From positions 223,019 through 287,018 of the forward strand of contig JBMNUT010000002.1 of NCBI GenBank assembly GCA_050946375.1: a DNA stretch of 64,000 nucleotides. Reading direction: 5' to 3'. The notes under the pieces were generated by a model. That model saw only the letters and a list, made by a program, of their open reading frames with translations, did not search any database and had not been told where the DNA came from. The position numbers were made by a program, and so were the translations under genes. This DNA comes from UBA1794 sp050946375. Its GTDB lineage: Bacteria; Bacteroidota; Bacteroidia; Bacteroidales; Bacteroidaceae. This document shows, piece after piece, positions 52,842-63,387 of the stretch (position 1 is its first letter; the number at the start of each line of letters is the position of its first letter).

Positions 52842-55802
52842 ATGCTTAACAAACTCAGCCAAAGCCGGTTGTTCCTGCGCGATACCGCCTTTGCAGATTT
52901 GATGACCCGGCGCATCTACCAAGTCCTCCTCTTGGCCAATCCATACGATGCCTTCATGTTGGAAGAAGACGGACGGATAGAAGAGAAGATATTCACCGAA
53001 TATGCTCTGCTCAACCTGCGCTACCCGCCCCGCTTTACGCAAGTGACAACCGAGGAAGAAGCCTGGAAAGAGCTGTCGAACTATCCGTACGATCTGGTCA
53101 TCTGCATGCCCAGTACGGACAAGAGCGACTTCTTTGCCAGCGGGAAAGCCATCAAACAAGCCTATCCCAACATACCGCTCGTTCTGCTCACTCCCTTCTC
53201 CCACGGAGTGCGGAAGCGCCTGGAGAAAGAAGACATAAGCGCCTTCGACCATACATTCTGCTGGCTGGGCAATACCGACCTGCTTCTCTCCATCATCAAG
53301 CTGCTGGAAGACAAGATGAACCTGGAGCACGACATCGAAGCGGCAGGCGTACAGATGATTCTCTTCGTGGAAGACTCCGTACGCTTCTACTCTTCCATCC
53401 TACCCCACCTCTATAAATTCGTACTCCAGCAGTCCTACAACTTTGCAACCGAAGCGCTCAACGAGCACCAACGTACGCTGCGCATGCGCGGCCGCCCCAA
53501 GATTGTGCTGGCACGCACCTACGAAGAGGCACACGAGCTGTATGAACAATTCAGCGACAACGTGCTGGGAGTCATTACCGACGTACAATATCCCAAAAGA
53601 GGCGTCTCCGACCCGAAAGCCGGGCTGCAACTCTGCGACGAAATCCGCGAGAAAGACCCCTACGTCCCCATCATCATCGAAAGCAGTGAAGAAGAGCATC
53701 AGTGGGACGCAGCCCGCTATCATGCCTCGTTCATCAACAAGAACTCCAAGAAAATCGACGTCGACCTCCAACATGCCCTGAAGGAACACTTCGGATTCGG
53801 CGACTTCGTTTTCCGTGACCCCAATACCGGAGAGGAAATCACACGGGTGCGCAACCTGAAAGAGCTGCAGAACGTGATTTTCACCATCCCCCAGGAGTCC
53901 ATGATGTACCACGTCTCCCGAAACCATATCTCCCGCTGGCTTTACTCCCGCGCGCTGTTTCCGCCAGCAGAGTTCCTCAAGCATGTTACATGGGACATAG
54001 TGGACGACGTCGACCTGCACCGCAAACTGATTTTCGAGGCCATCGTCCGCTACCGGAAGATGAAGAACAGAGGCGTCGTTGCCGAGTTCCTCAGCGACCG
54101 CTACGACCGCTATTCCAACTTTGCGCGCATCGGCGAAGGCTCGCTCGGCGGTAAAGGCCGCGGCCTGGCATTCATGGATAACCTGGTAAAGAAGCATCCC
54201 GAATTCGAAAACTTCGAGAACGCACGCGTCGAAATCCCCAAGACCGTAGTGCTGTGTACCGACATTTTCGACGAATTCATGGAGTCGAACAACCTGTACC
54301 CCCTCGCCTTGAGCGACACACCCGACGAGGTTATCCTCCAGCATTTCCTCGAAGCCAAACTGCCGGAGCACCTGAAAAAGGACTTCATGGCCCTGTTCAA
54401 CGTAATGCAGTCCCCTATTGCAGTACGTTCCTCGTCGCTGCTCGAAGACTCCCACTACCAACCCTTCGCCGGCATCTACTCCACATACATGATTCCGGAG
54501 CTGGAAGACAAGGAACAACAGCTGAAAATGCTCTGCAACGCCATCAAAGGCGTCTATGCCTCGGTGTACTATAAAGACAGCAAGGCATACATGAAAGCCA
54601 CGCAGAACGTAATAGACCAGGAAAAGATGGCCGTCATTCTGCAACAGGTGGTAGGCAACCGCTACGGCGATCGCTACTATCCGTCGTTTTCCGGCGTCGC
54701 ACGGTCGCTGAACTACTACCCCATCGGCGAAGAGAAGCCCGAGGAAGGTGTAGTAAACCTGGCATTGGGACTGGGAAAATACATCGTAGACGGCGGCGTA
54801 ACCCTCCGCTTTTCGCCTTATCACCCGACGCAAGTACTGCAGACGAGCGAGATGGAAATAGCACTGCGCGAGACACAAACCCGATTTTATGCGCTGGAAA
54901 TGACCGGAGAAAAAGACCAATTCTCCGTAAACGACGCATTCAACCTGCTGCGCCTCTCGGTGAAAGAAGCCGACAAGGACGGGGCCTTGCAATACATCGC
55001 CTCCACATTCGACCCACAAGACCAGGTAATCTACGACGGGCTCTACCCCGGAGGACGCAAAGTCATCACCTTTGCCAATATTCTCCAGCACGACGCCTTC
55101 CCGCTGTGCGACATACTCAAACTCGCCATGCAATGCGGACAAGAAGGAATGCGCCGCCCCGTGGAAATAGAATTTGCCTGCACACTCAACGACGGGAAAG
55201 GAAAAACGGGAACCTTCTACCTGCTCCAGATACGACCCATAGTGGACAACTGCGCCGCACTCAACGAAGACCTCTCCAACATACCCCAGGAAAGGCTGCT
55301 TCTCAGTTCGCGCAATTCACTGGGGCATGGCATTGTCGACAACGTGCAGGACATCGTTTACGTAAAAACCGAGCACTACTCCGCCGCAAACAACTACGCC
55401 ATTGCCAACGAGATAGAACGCATCAACCGGCAGTTCCTCAACTCCGAACGGGGATACATCCTCGTAGGACCCGGACGATGGGGCAGTTCCGACTACTGGC
55501 TGGGCATACCCGTGAAATGGCCGCATATCTCCGCCGCTAAACTCATCGTAGAAGCCGGACTGAGCCACTACCGCGTCGACCCGAGCCAAGGGACCCACTT
55601 CTTCCAGAACCTGACCTCTTTCGGAGTAGGATACTTCACCATAAACACCTACCGGGAAGACGGATTCTTCGACGAAGCCTGGCTCAACAGCCTCCCCGCC
55701 GCAGAAGAGACGGAATACATACGCCACGTCCACTTCGAAAAGCCGCTCATCATCAAAATGGACGGTAAGAAAAACATAGGAATCGTAGAGAAACCACAGT
55801 AA
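52842..55802 (+). CDS. Two receiver-like domains fused to a PPDK_N (PEP/pyruvate-binding) domain
   Basis: 986 residues, cytoplasmic. A first receiver-like fold (about 25-150, YQVLLLANPYDAF...YDLVICMPSTD) and a second (about 170-315) with FVEDS (Asp178) and GVITDVQYP (Asp247, the phosphoacceptor position) come before a helical region. From about 440 lies a pyruvate-phosphate-dikinase N-terminal ATP-grasp-like domain with GGKGRGLAFMDNLV, IAVRSSSLLEDSHYQPFAGIY, and GPGRWGSSDYWLGIPV near the end. It lacks the swivelling-histidine and TIM-barrel domains of PPDK/PEP synthase, so it cannot run the full cycle. It may be a nucleotide-dependent phosphotransferase whose activity is gated by the receivers. 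An acyltransferase gene follows at 28 bases. Confidence 0.75.
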   Translation: MLNKLSQSRLFLRDTAFADLMTRRIYQVLLLANPYDAFMLEEDGRIEEKIFTEYALLNLRYPPRFTQVTTEEEAWKELSNYPYDLVICMPSTDKSDFFASGKAIKQAYPNIPLVLLTPFSHGVRKRLEKEDISAFDHTFCWLGNTDLLLSIIKLLEDKMNLEHDIEAAGVQMILFVEDSVRFYSSILPHLYKFVLQQSYNFATEALNEHQRTLRMRGRPKIVLARTYEEAHELYEQFSDNVLGVITDVQYPKRGVSDPKAGLQLCDEIREKDPYVPIIIESSEEEHQWDAARYHASFINKNSKKIDVDLQHALKEHFGFGDFVFRDPNTGEEITRVRNLKELQNVIFTIPQESMMYHVSRNHISRWLYSRALFPPAEFLKHVTWDIVDDVDLHRKLIFEAIVRYRKMKNRGVVAEFLSDRYDRYSNFARIGEGSLGGKGRGLAFMDNLVKKHPEFENFENARVEIPKTVVLCTDIFDEFMESNNLYPLALSDTPDEVILQHFLEAKLPEHLKKDFMALFNVMQSPIAVRSSSLLEDSHYQPFAGIYSTYMIPELEDKEQQLKMLCNAIKGVYASVYYKDSKAYMKATQNVIDQEKMAVILQQVVGNRYGDRYYPSFSGVARSLNYYPIGEEKPEEGVVNLALGLGKYIVDGGVTLRFSPYHPTQVLQTSEMEIALRETQTRFYALEMTGEKDQFSVNDAFNLLRLSVKEADKDGALQYIASTFDPQDQVIYDGLYPGGRKVITFANILQHDAFPLCDILKLAMQCGQEGMRRPVEIEFACTLNDGKGKTGTFYLLQIRPIVDNCAALNEDLSNIPQERLLLSSRNSLGHGIVDNVQDIVYVKTEHYSAANNYAIANEIERINRQFLNSERGYILVGPGRWGSSDYWLGIPVKWPHISAAKLIVEAGLSHYRVDPSQGTHFFQNLTSFGVGYFTINTYREDGFFDEAWLNSLPAAEETEYIRHVHFEKPLIIKMDGKKNIGIVEKPQ

Positions 55803-55830
55803 AAACGGGAAAACAAATACTTTCCGCCCT

Positions 55831-56895
55831 ATGGAGACAAAGACCGTCAAGCCACGCTATGAATACGTAGACCTGATGAAAGGAGTCTGCATCATCCTGG
55901 TCGTCATACAGCACCTGGTAGGCCAGTGTGCAGTCAACCCGCCATGGCTCACGACATTCCGCATGCCACTCTACTTCATGCTCTCCGGATTGTTTTTCTC
56001 CACCTATGGCTCGCTGCGCACGTTCCTCATCAAGAAGTTCAACAGCCTGCTCGTTCCCTTCTTCTTCACCTGGGCAATTTGCTGGGTCCATATACACCTC
56101 CACTACGAACACCCGGAAAACTTCGACATACTGAAGTACAACGTCGCCATTTGGTTCCTGATAGCACTCTTCGAAGTAGGCCTGCTCTTCTACTTCATCT
56201 ACCAGCTACCCAAAGAATGGATGAAGGCACTCGTTTCGCTGCTCATCTCCATAACCGGCTACATGATGCATCAATGGAACATCCATCTGCCCCTCTACAT
56301 CGATGCCGCCATGAGCGCCACCATCTTCTACTACATCGGACCGCTCATCCGACGGTTCCACTTGCTCGAACCCCACAGCAAACAGACCAATCTGACAGGC
56401 GCCGCAATTTCCATCTTCGTATTCGGCACACTGGCCTACTACTACCCTTCCTCCTTACTCGACCTGCGCCTCAACCGAATCTTTACGCCTTATCCCGTTT
56501 TCCTGCTCTCCGCCGTGTCGGGAACAGCCGCCGTCTTCTTCATCTGCAAGCTGATTCGGCACATCCCCCTCATCTCCTACTGGGGGCGCTACAGCATCAT
56601 CACACTTTGCAGCCACATTTTCATTTACCACCTGCTCAATGAATACGGAGCGCTGGAGCTCATACGAAAAGTGCTGAACATCGACCCCAAACTCTGGCTC
56701 GAATGGAAATTAGGCCCATGGATCGGCGTAGTCAGCGTCTTCTTCCTGACGCTTCCCCTCACATGGCTGCTCATAAGACACATCCCCTTCCTCTGCTCAC
56801 AGATGCCCCTACTCGACCCGAAAAGCGGTAAACTCTACAAATCGCCACGCACACTGCTGCGCATCTTCATCAAAGGGAAAAGAGCAGACGACTGA
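55831..56895 (+). CDS. Membrane acyltransferase, acyltransferase-3 family
   Basis: 354 residues, about ten hydrophobic segments. The N-terminal motif YEYVDLMKGVCIILVVIQHL matches the start of OafA/fucose-4-O-acetylase-like enzymes, including the conserved D..KG..I..V...H pattern with the proton-relay histidine, and RMPLYFMLSGLFF follows. It transfers an acyl group, usually acetyl, onto a surface glycan or lipid. It is in the same transcript as the receiver/PPDK_N gene, which might control it, but this is only position-based. Confidence 0.83.
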   Translation: METKTVKPRYEYVDLMKGVCIILVVIQHLVGQCAVNPPWLTTFRMPLYFMLSGLFFSTYGSLRTFLIKKFNSLLVPFFFTWAICWVHIHLHYEHPENFDILKYNVAIWFLIALFEVGLLFYFIYQLPKEWMKALVSLLISITGYMMHQWNIHLPLYIDAAMSATIFYYIGPLIRRFHLLEPHSKQTNLTGAAISIFVFGTLAYYYPSSLLDLRLNRIFTPYPVFLLSAVSGTAAVFFICKLIRHIPLISYWGRYSIITLCSHIFIYHLLNEYGALELIRKVLNIDPKLWLEWKLGPWIGVVSVFFLTLPLTWLLIRHIPFLCSQMPLLDPKSGKLYKSPRTLLRIFIKGKRADD

Positions 56896-56914
56896 CTCCT
56901 CCTGACTATCGCGC

Positions 56915-59800
56915 CTACTCGAAATCGAACAATCGTTCCGGCCCGCTTGCAGCTACCCGGTTCAGCCGGCAAATGTCTTCCAGCATGGCTCCGTTCTTTG
57001 CCAGCGGGTAAAAGGACGATTCGGGCAGCAGCACATACTCCCACATACGATCCATGCGATCGTCCGGCAGGAGGGTATTGATCTTGTTGCACCAGCGCAC
57101 GGTTGCCTGCTGCTTTCGGAGCACATTGCCGTCGGTTTTCTTGTCGTCGCCTTTGGTCTCTATGATATAAATATGTGTGGCGGTGCACACCATGAAGTCC
57201 GGATGATAGGAAGCCAGCAGTCCGTCAGTGCGCAGGTAGTGCAGCGTAGCAAAGCAGTGCTGGCTCTCACTGATTTTTATGAAGCGTTCCACTTGGGCAT
57301 CGGCATCGAGAAACTCGGCAAAGGCCCGTTCCAGTCCGCCGCCATGCGAGGGATAGCCCAAGCGTTCGTAAATCACTTTTTGCAGCGGTAGCGAGTAAGT
57401 CTCGCGCAGGGTAAGCTCCGGCACGGACGAAAACCACGTCTTCTCCACCACAGCCTCGCCCGTCTCCACATTCTCTTGCATCCGATGGATGGCCACACTC
57501 ATTTCCTTAATGATATGTTGAGTAACAATGGCGTTCTTCGACAGCAATATCTTCCAGTCGTTGTTGTGGAAAGGGTCGAACGGGCGGCCAAACAGGCGGG
57601 TACGTATATACATATCGAGTAGGCGGACAATCTCGGCCTGGTTGATTTGCAGTGTGGGCAGGGGGCGCGACCCACGTTTCCCCACCCGGTCGATGCGCGT
57701 AGTCAGTACGCGGAGCAACTTTTGCAGATACTCACTGTAGACACGGGCGCTGAAGAGATTGGCTTTCACCTCGTAGCGGCCGAAACAAGTTTCCGTCATA
57801 ACGGCTTGCGAAATGAAGCTCTCCCCATCTGTCGCCAAGTGGGTGCGTAGGTATTCCAAGGTGTAGTCGGTAAAGGGATAGAGCGAATGGACATCTATCT
57901 CGGCAGGCGTGATTTCTTCTTCGGCATCGCGAATGACGGTAGGCCAGAACAAGTCGTAGTCCGCATAGTCAGCCTTCAGCCCCACCTTGATGAGATCGCC
58001 CGTGGGATTTCTCGTGCTTACTTCCGATTCTTCTATGCCTATCACGCCGCCTTCCATCAGCTCCTTGTAGAACTCCTCGAAAGCAGGATGCTCGATGATG
58101 GACAGCATGTCGAGATACGACTTGGGCTCCGTCCGCTTGACCAGCACCAACCGCCGGTTCTCCTCTTTCTCCTCGCGGTATTGCGGTTCGCGCCACATCA
58201 GTCTGAGTCCACGTCCCACGGTCTGCTCCAGCAAGATAGATGCCCGGCTGGAACGCAGGGGCACGATGACGCAAATGTTGCTCACGTCGAATCCCTCGCG
58301 CAGCATCAGCACCGACACGATGACCTTGGGCGAAGCATAACGGTCTACGTTGAACAGGCGGTCTTTCACCCGCAGCCATTCCGATTCCTTCATTTCGCCC
58401 TTCTTGTCGCTGTCTATGCGCAGCACGTCTTCTTCCGCCATGCCCTCTTCGTGCAGGAAATCGACCACCAGCGGCGTTACCGTCGTGTCTTCACACATGA
58501 CCAGCATCTTGGGGTGCTTTTCACGGTCTATCTTCACAAAGCCCGCTTCCAGCTGCTGCAACTTTTCCACTCCGGCACGTAGCATTAGCCGCTGTCCTTC
58601 GCTCAGCGAGACCACCTTGCCCCGGTCGTCCCGCTCGGCCCGATAGTCCAGTTCGCCCAGGTCGGTCAGATCCTGCCGTTTGTCGAGCAAAAGCGTCTTC
58701 ACCAATCCCTGCTTCATGGCGGTAATCAAGTCGAAGTCCACTACGATGTGCGGGAAGTAACGGCGCGTCTGCCCCTTGCCCACGGTATCATAAAGCGTGG
58801 CCGAGAAGTCCACCTGCGTAAACCGTCCTTCCTTGCCCCGGGCGATGTGGTTCAAGCCTTTCTGCCATTCCACTTCCTCCACCTCGCCGTCTTTCTTGTG
58901 CTCGTGGATGTGGTGTGCCTCGTCGTTGATGACCATCAGCTCGGGCAAAGCCGCCAGATAGTCGATGGCTTCGCCGCGCAGGTAGCGGCGGTCGAGCGTA
59001 TCGAGTTGGTTTCACGCACTAACGCCGGGGCGCACGGGCAGCAGGTCTTCTATGATTTCCTTAGGCGAATCGCCTGTTCCGTCGGCTTCCTCCTCCTTGC
59101 TGAGGAATACGTGCCAGTTGGTCAGGGCAATTAGCCCGCCGCCCGTTACCTTGCGCCCGATGTCTTCCTTGGTTACGGTGTTGTTCTCTATGAAGCTGAA
59201 TGCCTCGTCGCGGTAGGCAGGGGGCAGGAAGAGGTCTTGGTTGCGGTAGAAGTCGTTGGTGCGCACGTCGCGTTCGGCAGTGCCGGGCACAATGCGCCCC
59301 AGGTAGGCATCGAGCAGGCGGTCGTAGACTATCAAGCCCGGAGCCACCACGAGGAAATGGCGCGTGTAGCGCCCGCTCGGGCGGTCTTCGTGCTGCGCGT
59401 TGAGAAACTGCCACAGCATCAGGGCATGCATTACCCACGTCTTGCCCGTGCCCGTAGCCATCTTCACGGCATATTTGGGCAGGCAGTACTTCTCGCGTGC
59501 CAGCATTGCCAGGTCCGTTTCTACCAAAAGCTCGGGGGCTGCACGCTCATAAATGTGGCGCACGGACTCCACCCGCAGCACCTCGTGCAGGTAGATGATG
59601 TTGAGTATGGCCTGCCGTTGCCCTTCGTGGAAGTTCATGGTGCGTTCGTCCACATAGGGTTCGGTAAACCAATACTTCAGCAGGTCGGCCGTCGTGGGGG
59701 TAACGGCTTCCAGCATGCTGCCGTCGGCAAAGGCGGCGTTCACTTGTGCGGTCAGGCGTTTTGCCAGTTCCAAGGACTTTGTTCCTGTATTCTGTTTCAT
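56915..59800 (-). pseudogene. res: Type III restriction enzyme Res subunit, interrupted by an in-frame TGA
   Basis: Restriction subunit: SF2 helicase that, in complex with Mod, translocates and cleaves unmodified DNA. 962 codons in one frame from ATG 59800 to stop 56915, except for a TGA at codon 263 (59014-59012). Before it: Walker A ATGTGKTWVM with Lys120. After it: DEAH box VINDEAHHIHEH, motif VI QTVGRGLRL and the nuclease motif HPDFMVC...IIETKG. The surrounding sequence (GVSA-stop-NQLDTLDRRYLRG) continues the family pattern if the stop was a glycine codon GGA, one base away. The start overlaps the mod stop as ATGA. The two halves cannot form a whole protein without readthrough. Confidence 0.9.
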
Positions 59801-61724
59801 GATAGCAACTCTTTATTATTATTTACGGTCAGCACGACCACGCTCTCAAACCCAAACACATCCACCGCCTTGACGCACACCGTTCTTTGCGCCTTGCGGG
59901 GCACGCGCAGTTGGGCGCGGTAGATGCAGTGCAGGGGGTCGTGGTCGTTGGCCGTATTCTCGCGGTAGTCCTGCCATCGGCTGCGGAAAGTGATGCCGTC
60001 GTAGTCCGGGTCGATGCTCCAATACTCTATCAAGGCCAGCGGGTCGCGGTCTACCACCTGCTGCAGCTTCTGCTTGTCGCTCTCGTCCAGCGGAACGTTG
60101 TCCGGCGAAAGCAGGATGTAGTTGTCCAGTTCCACTGTGAGCAGGTCTTCGTCTGCCGAGGCGGGCGATACACTTAGCGGCTTGCACACCAAGTACTGCA
60201 GGCTGCTGAAGCGTACCGAGCCTTCGCGCACCAGCTTCTCCGCCCCTTTCTTGGCCAGCTTGTCCATGAGGTCGGGCGGGATAACCAATACCTCCACCTC
60301 GCCGCCGTAGCGGTTGATGGCTTCGCTGATGTCGAACGCGAAGTTCCATCCCAGCACCACCACCTTGTTCCATCCGCCGCCCAGGAGCGATGCCTTGGCT
60401 TCGGCGGCACGGCGCAGGGTGGCCGTGCCCGTCAGCTTGCGCGGGCTGTCCACCAATACCAGCGTGCGCGACTCCTTTATGTAGCCCCAGTTGCGGTCGG
60501 GCAGTTGCTCCTCGCTGAAGGGTATTGCGCCATAGAGCTGCATGATGATGCGGCTCAGGTCGCCCACCCGCTTGTATTGCTTGTTGGAGTCGAACACTTC
60601 TTTCTGGTAGTCGCCGATGGCCTGGTAGAGGAAGGGCTTTGCCCCTTGGTCGATGAAGCGTTTGCGCATGATGAGGGAGGCGGGCTTGCCAATGTCGCAC
60701 GTAATCCAGCGACGACCCAATCGTTCGGCCACGGCTGCCGTAGTGCCGCTTCCGCCAAAGAAGTCGCAGACCAAGTCGCCCTCGTTGGAAGAGGCTTTAA
60801 TAATGCGTTCGAGAAGGGCTTCGGGCTTTTGAGTGGCGTAACCGTGTTTTCTTTAGAATTTTTCATTACTATTGGAATACTTAATATGTCATCTTCTATC
60901 CATACATCTTCAAGTGGTTTACCTTCTTTCATGTAGGTTTTATATTCTTTCCCATCCCTGTATGTTATCTTGTATCTCCCTTTTTCATCTTCACGGTCAA
61001 AGCGATTTATTGTATTTTGAGAATAAGGAACATACACAGGGTGAAATATGACAGTATCAGTTTTACTATATCTAAATATAACATCATGCTTTCTTGCAAA
61101 ATCATATTGTGGTTGTAACGAGCCCGTATATTTCCAGATTATCTCATTGCGAAAACACTCTTTCCCGTATATATCATCTAATAAAAGTTTTACGTAATGT
61201 CCAACATGCCAATCAATATGTATATAGAATGTCCCTTTTGGTGAAAGAAGTTCTTTCATTAACATTAGTCTTGGATAAATCATCTTTAGATAAGAGATGC
61301 TTCCCTCATGCCACATATCAGCATAAGCAAATTGTTCCATTACCGTTGGTTTCTGCTCAATATCCCAACCTGGCAAAACTACTTTCGTTCGATAATCCGT
61401 CTTGCTGTCGAAAGGCGGGTCAATATATATCAGGTCTACCTTGCCGCGAAGCGAGGGGAGGCCGGTAGCCTCATCGCCCACTAACAGGGCTTGCATAGTC
61501 AATAGATTATCGCCGTAAATTAGTCGGTTCATCCACTTGCCGCTACGAGCATACTGCGGCATTTGCCCGCGCCAAAATCCGGAAATGTCTTTGGATGGCA
61601 ATACGAGTTCGTTGGTTTGCAGGCCGATGTGCATACCGTTGTTGATACGCTCCAATACGTGCTGTGCTTCACGCCTGCCCTCGGCTGCAATCTTAGGCAG
61701 TTCTTCAAGTAATGACTTTGGCAT
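59797..61724 (-). pseudogene. mod: Type III DNA methyltransferase Mod subunit, frameshifted
   Basis: Modification and recognition subunit, probably N6-adenine-specific. From ATG 61724 the frame covers MPKSLLEELPKIAAEG, motif IV DLIYIDPPFDSKTDY and the target-recognition region, then shifts after ...SKENT near 60842. The other frame continues GYATQKPEALLER and DFFGGSGTTAAVAERLG (motif I) to the stop at 59797. Total length 1928 bases is one short of 643 codons, and restoring one G in the GG at 60842-60843 joins the frames, so a single-base deletion is the cause. Motif IV before motif I fits the beta class. Without motif I the enzyme should be inactive. The central 540 bases are AT-rich, unlike both flanks. 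Confidence 0.9.
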
Positions 61725-62120
61725 ACGCTAAAGGTTTTATGCGTTGCCAAAAGTTCCTTTTTATATCCTAAGACAGCAAACGCGGACGATAATTTGCCCA
61801 CGTTGCAGCCCTAGGAATTGCTGTAAGAAACGACAAATCACGTCCACGCTATGCGCGAACGTTTACGATTTGTTCTGTTTCTTATCTATTGAAATTTCCC
61901 AGATTTATAAAGTAAAGCCCTAAAATGAAAACAAGAGCTAAACAAGTGCAAATAAAACCGCTTATTTACAGTTAATTATAGGGTGCTTAATGTTTTCAGT
62001 TGTTTTCTTTCTTTTCAGTTGATTGGTTCTTTTTCGGTGCAATTTTGTTTCTCGTTTGTTTCTCAATATCGACCTTTATTCATATCTTTGCAACAGAAAC
62101 AAAATTATGAAGGGATCGAT
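61725..62120. other. Intergenic region between mod and the integrase
   Basis: No gene. It contains imperfect inverted GCGGACG..ATTTG / CAAAT..CGTCCACGC segments (61781-61850), a related third copy near 61855-61880, long A/T-rich sequence and the integrase promoter. A candidate place for one end of the mobile element; I cannot identify an att core. Confidence 0.5.
62083..62090 (+). promoter_or_regulatory. Promoter -7 box of the integrase gene
   Basis: TATCTTTG, 30 bases before ATG 62121, with TTTC/TTTG runs about 20-24 bases upstream. Confidence 0.6.
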
Positions 62121-63254
62121 ATGCCACGAGTAAAGAAGCCTACAAAAGTAAAAGAGCCTGTCCGCCTTCGGACAAAGAAGCTGGCAGATGGAAGCCAAAG
62201 TCTGTATCTTGATATATACCGTTTCGGAAAACGAACATACGAATATCTCAAGTTGTATCTCATTCCGGAAACGGACAACAATGCCCGTCGGCAGAATCAG
62301 GCGACCATGAATGCCGCCAATGCCATCAAGTCCAAACGTATTATCGAGTTGACCAACGGCGAGGCCGGTATAGAAACCAAAGAGAGAGTTTACCTGCTTG
62401 ACTGGATGAATACCTACAAGGAGAACCAGGCCAAGCGTGGCAAAAAGGACGGTTATCAGATTGACATCACTATACGCATCTTGAAGGATTATGCGGGAGA
62501 ACGTATGTTGATGGATCAAATAGACAAGACATTCTGCCAGAATTATCTTGACTACCTTCAGTCCGAATACCGTTCCAGAGGCAAACGAGTGTCGAATTAC
62601 ACACTGCATACTTATTACCGGGTATTGAACGGAGCCTTGAATGCGGCTGTCAGGGCCGAGATCATCAAGTCCAATCCTTTCACGAAAATCAGCAAGTCGG
62701 AAAAGATCCGTCTGCCTGAAAGCAAACGGTCATACATGACCATTGAAGAGGTGCGTGCATTGATCGCAACCCCGATGAAAAATGAATCCGTGAAAGGTGC
62801 CTATCTGTTCTCTTGTTTCTGCGGTCTGCGAATCAGTGATATAATCAAGCTGCAATGGAAAGATGTATTCGTTGACCGTGGACAATACCGTCTGTCGGTT
62901 TCCATGCAGAAAACCAAGGAACCGATTTATCTCCCGCTTTCCCCGGAAGCGTTGAAGTGGATGCCTGTACGTGGGGACAAAGCTCCTGATGACAATGTGT
63001 TCGACCTGCCGTCCCCGGCAATGGTCAATATTCTTATCAAACCATGGGCAAAAGCGGCGGGAATAAACAAGCGTTTTACATTCCATACGGCGCGGCACAC
63101 GTTCGCGACGATGATGCTGACACTCGGAGCAGACTTATATACGACATCCAAGCTGCTCGGCCATGCTGACGTGAAAATGACACAGGTGTACGCCAAAATC
63201 ATCAACCAGAAAAAGGATGATGCGGTCAACCTGGTCAACGGATTGTTTGAGTGA
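62121..63254 (+). CDS. Tyrosine recombinase / integrase (Bacteroides mobile-element type)
   Basis: 377 residues from ATG 62121; the longer upstream frame crosses the promoter. N-terminal arm-binding region (about 1-80: RLRTKKLADGSQSLYLDIY), SAM-like core-binding domain (about 100-205) and catalytic domain. Catalytic residues: Arg in CGLRISDI, His-x-x-Arg in HTARHTF, His in LLGHADVKMTQ and the nucleophile Tyr in VYAKI. This is the integrase type of Bacteroides conjugative and mobilizable elements. It probably marks the left end of an element extending beyond the window. The adjacent region has lower GC and no 22-base arrays. Confidence 0.92.
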   Translation: MPRVKKPTKVKEPVRLRTKKLADGSQSLYLDIYRFGKRTYEYLKLYLIPETDNNARRQNQATMNAANAIKSKRIIELTNGEAGIETKERVYLLDWMNTYKENQAKRGKKDGYQIDITIRILKDYAGERMLMDQIDKTFCQNYLDYLQSEYRSRGKRVSNYTLHTYYRVLNGALNAAVRAEIIKSNPFTKISKSEKIRLPESKRSYMTIEEVRALIATPMKNESVKGAYLFSCFCGLRISDIIKLQWKDVFVDRGQYRLSVSMQKTKEPIYLPLSPEALKWMPVRGDKAPDDNVFDLPSPAMVNILIKPWAKAAGINKRFTFHTARHTFATMMLTLGADLYTTSKLLGHADVKMTQVYAKIINQKKDDAVNLVNGLFE

Positions 63255-63387
63255 CCAATGATATACCATATCATGTCAAATTTACAAGTAGATATTTTAA
63301 GGGCGTCATCGATTGCAGATACAATCGAAAAACGATACCTTTATGATGATATATTATTATAAACCAATAAAATGTAAATCGACATGA

